Below, piece after piece: positions 62,226-64,000 of a stretch of 64,000 nt of DNA (positions are counted from its first letter, which is position 1; the number at the start of each line of letters is the position of its first letter). Source of the DNA: SAR324 cluster bacterium (lineage in GTDB: Bacteria > SAR324 > NAC60-12); NCBI GenBank assembly GCA_028281495.1, contig JANQJU010000006.1, positions 1-64,000 on the forward strand, written 5' to 3'. The notes under the pieces are model-generated. The model was not told the DNA's origin. It made no database searches and saw only the letters and a list, made by a program, of their open reading frames with translations. Both the position numbers and the translations under genes were made by a program.

Positions 62226-64000
62226 CGGTCAAATGCCTCCATCAAATCTCGTTGATTCATGGTTTCCAAACGGTGGCGAATTTCTCGATTGTTCTTGGTA
62301 ATTCGCGCATCCACTGGCTCATCACCAACAAACACAGCAATATTGTCACCGTTGTTTTCCATCGCTTGTTCCAATCGGGCCAGCCTTCGATTTTGTTCTT
62401 CAGCTTTGCGATTTTGCATTTCCAGTAACGCTTCCATACGGCCGGTGTTGATCATGTTGCCTCCGCTATTCAGGAAGCGAGGCGAATCGGCAAATTTGTA
62501 ATCCTCAGGATTGTTGTTCAAATGCTGTAAGAAGTTGACTCCCAGCGCATCGACTGCCGATTTGCGCACCATGAATTCACCGCCTTCGGCGTTGATATGA
62601 ACCCCACCCAACTGATGAGAAGGACCGTAAATCATCCCACCCGTTGCTCGGATCTGCATGCTGTTGATGCTCGATGTCAGTTGGGAAATTAAGTTATTCA
62701 ACAACGGCTCCACCTCAGGCGTCGCTGCCAAGTGGGGTCCTAACCGGTCAAACTGACTCGGAAGTGGCACATTGTTTTTCATGCTGTTGTACTTGTCTCG
62801 CATTTCTGAAAGTGCGTTTCGTGCATTGATCAGACGTTGATGTGAAAATGGGATGTCAGGATCAAAATGCGTCATGCGCGCTTTCATAAAATTGAGCATG
62901 TCGACGAGGCCACTGCGGTGCTGTGGATTGCCTCCACCGCCACCTCCACCGTGTTGTGGCGGAGGTGGGGGGTGATACGTCGGTTGCGGTGGAGGTGGCG
63001 GAGGTGGTGGAGGTGGCGGTGGCCGGTTGATGATCTCTTCGAGCCGGTTCACGACCTGATTGCTCCAATCGATGGTGTTTTTGACCGCGGTCTGGATCGA
63101 ATCAATGGCCTGTTGTTGGGCCACCCCAGTATCAATAGCTTTCTGACTGATGGAATCCACCAAGCTCCCCAAGCCCTGAACCGTCACATCCAGCACGTTT
63201 TGCAAGGAAATGATCGATTGGCTCAAAGGACCGTCAGCATTCAGCAAGGCAGACAAGGAGTTCACAGGGACTTGGGCATTCTCGGCGTCGCTTTCCAACG
63301 CTTCGATTTCTTTTGCCAAATCGGCAATCGGACCATGTCCTTGGATTTGGGCGGCAAAGCTGTCTTCGAGCAGTCGCAAATCGGCCATCACGAGATCAAA
63401 CCGTTCGCGGAACCCGCTGCTGGATTTGAGCATTGCTTCTTGCGATTGCAAGTAGGTCTGCACAAAGCTTTGATACGCTTGGATGTCTTCATCAGAAGCC
63501 GTATCCAACACCTGATTGCCACTGCCAAATACGGCGAGGCGCAATCGGTCGAATTCGCTTTGAGCTTCGAGGGCTTTCTCCTCCACCGTCCCTTTGTTGA
63601 GATCGGAATACAGCAGGGAATTGATCGTACTGCGGATGCCATCCAAAACTTGTTGTAGTGAGCGCACCGCATCCAATTGTTTTTGCAACGATTCTTTCTG
63701 ACCCGAGGAGGTGTTCTTCTGGAGTTCCCAGACTTCCTCACTGAGGTTCAGAACTTCATCGATGAGCGTTTGACGCTCCTTCAAGCCACTCGTCATTTCA
63801 TCGTCCGTCAGGCCCACCATGTTGGAAAGATCCGCACCGTACTTATCAATGTTGGCATCCAACGCTTTGTTGGTATCTTCCAATTTAGCGGTGACGTGAT
63901 CCAAGATTTCCTCTTGCGACATGCCATGCCGTTCGATCTTTTCTTTGAAGGTATCGAGACGCGTTTGCTGGGCTGCAAAACCACTACGAAACTCTGCAAA
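62222..64000 (-). CDS. Tape-measure-like tail protein with poly-proline/glycine linker, N-terminus beyond window
   Basis: At least 592 codons; the frame stays open past the ATG at 63922 to base 64000, so the N-terminus is missing. The N-terminal ~290 visible residues are helical and coiled coil (LDANIDKYGADLSNMVGLTDDEM, repeated IDSIQ/LQNVLD heptads). Then comes a run of about a dozen prolines and two more proline clusters, followed by a glycine run (62930-63025). The last ~190 residues include ATGGMIYGPSHQLGGVHINAEGGEFMVRKSAVDAL, the G-P-S-H...GGEF-V-K-A pattern at the end of many tape-measure proteins. It is the first gene visible of the tail cluster. Confidence 0.75.
   Translation of the reverse strand, partial: FAEFRSGFAAQQTRLDTFKEKIERHGMSQEEILDHVTAKLEDTNKALDANIDKYGADLSNMVGLTDDEMTSGLKERQTLIDEVLNLSEEVWELQKNTSSGQKESLQKQLDAVRSLQQVLDGIRSTINSLLYSDLNKGTVEEKALEAQSEFDRLRLAVFGSGNQVLDTASDEDIQAYQSFVQTYLQSQEAMLKSSSGFRERFDLVMADLRLLEDSFAAQIQGHGPIADLAKEIEALESDAENAQVPVNSLSALLNADGPLSQSIISLQNVLDVTVQGLGSLVDSISQKAIDTGVAQQQAIDSIQTAVKNTIDWSNQVVNRLEEIINRPPPPPPPPPPPPQPTYHPPPPPQHGGGGGGGNPQHRSGLVDMLNFMKARMTHFDPDIPFSHQRLINARNALSEMRDKYNSMKNNVPLPSQFDRLGPHLAATPEVEPLLNNLISQLTSSINSMQIRATGGMIYGPSHQLGGVHINAEGGEFMVRKSAVDALGVNFLQHLNNNPEDYKFADSPRFLNSGGNMINTGRMEALLEMQNRKAEEQNRRLARLEQAMENNGDNIAVFVGDEPVDARITKNNREIRHRLETMNQRDLMEAFDR
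62930..63025. repeat. Proline/glycine-coding low-complexity tract
   Basis: Short GGAGGTGGC-type repeats encoding a twelve-residue proline run, a second proline cluster and a seven-glycine run inside the tape-measure-like protein. Prone to slippage; length may vary between strains. Confidence 0.85.

Noticed and set aside
1-64000. CRISPR array, rRNA or tRNA genes
   Set aside because: The repeats seen are tandem or dispersed without regular spacers, and no tRNA or rRNA sequence was recognised on reading. A covariance-model scan would be decisive for tRNAs.

Overview
The window looks like a Gram-negative heterotroph: exported proteins with signal peptides, a periplasmic-binding-protein sugar importer, and Shine-Dalgarno sites before most starts. 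Several families are ones I associate with marine or polymer-rich habitats, but I cannot name the phylum. Most genes are on the minus strand.

Layout, left to right. (1) 1-7527, minus: one very large secreted SpvB/YD-repeat (Rhs-type) protein that runs off the left edge. It has three LamG-like domains and a hydrophobic double segment before its YHHSDH core signature. (2) 7.5-9.2 kb: a PD-(D/E)XK nuclease-like gene with in-frame 27-bp repeats, plus two scraps, one a 37-bp piece of the Rhs LamG code. (3) 9.2-23.3 kb: a sugar-acid island. It holds a complete De Ley-Doudoroff D-galactonate route (dgoD, dgoK, dgoA), an SMP-30 lactonase, an SDR dehydrogenase, a mutarotase-like protein, an AraF/RbsAC-type ABC importer, a GH88/GH105 hydrolase and a FadR-type regulator. 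Three copies of a GTTTAT-CTT-ATAAA(N) site are the likely operators. A class III CoA-transferase, an enoyl-CoA hydratase-like protein and a DapA-fold aldolase sit inside the same operon and are not explained by that pathway. (4) 23.7-29.6 kb, plus: signalling genes, namely a hybrid kinase with three solute-binding domains, a receiver-TerB-like protein and a SUMF1-type protein without the catalytic cysteines. (5) 29.6-35.3 kb: a 446-bp deleted IS1-like element abutting a second hybrid kinase, a second IS1 scrap, an orphan gene with a triplicated ribosome-binding region, and an exported hydrolase and tandem SnoaL protein flanked by a duplicated 90-bp segment. (6) 35.3-40.4 kb, minus: ABC ATPase, Mini-III RNase, R3H protein, MOSC protein and a large membrane protein, with tight overlaps. 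(7) 40.9-64.0 kb, minus: a phage-tail-like operon. Transcribed right to left it encodes a tape-measure-like protein (open at the window edge), a hub/baseplate-like protein, two further virion-like proteins, seven tandem paralogous ~755-residue fibre-like proteins, and a coiled-coil protein.

The most striking element is the seven-gene array. Every copy has the same plan: a short tail-fibre-type N-terminus, six Kelch-like repeats, a conserved spacer domain, six more Kelch-like repeats, and a conserved C-terminus. The copies form two clades of three plus one intermediate, and near-identical intergenic stretches lie between copies of a clade. This suggests a reservoir of receptor-binding proteins grown by tandem duplication and open to recombination. 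No integrase, capsid, terminase, lysis or reverse-transcriptase gene is visible here, so prophage, tailocin and gene-transfer-agent-like explanations all remain open.
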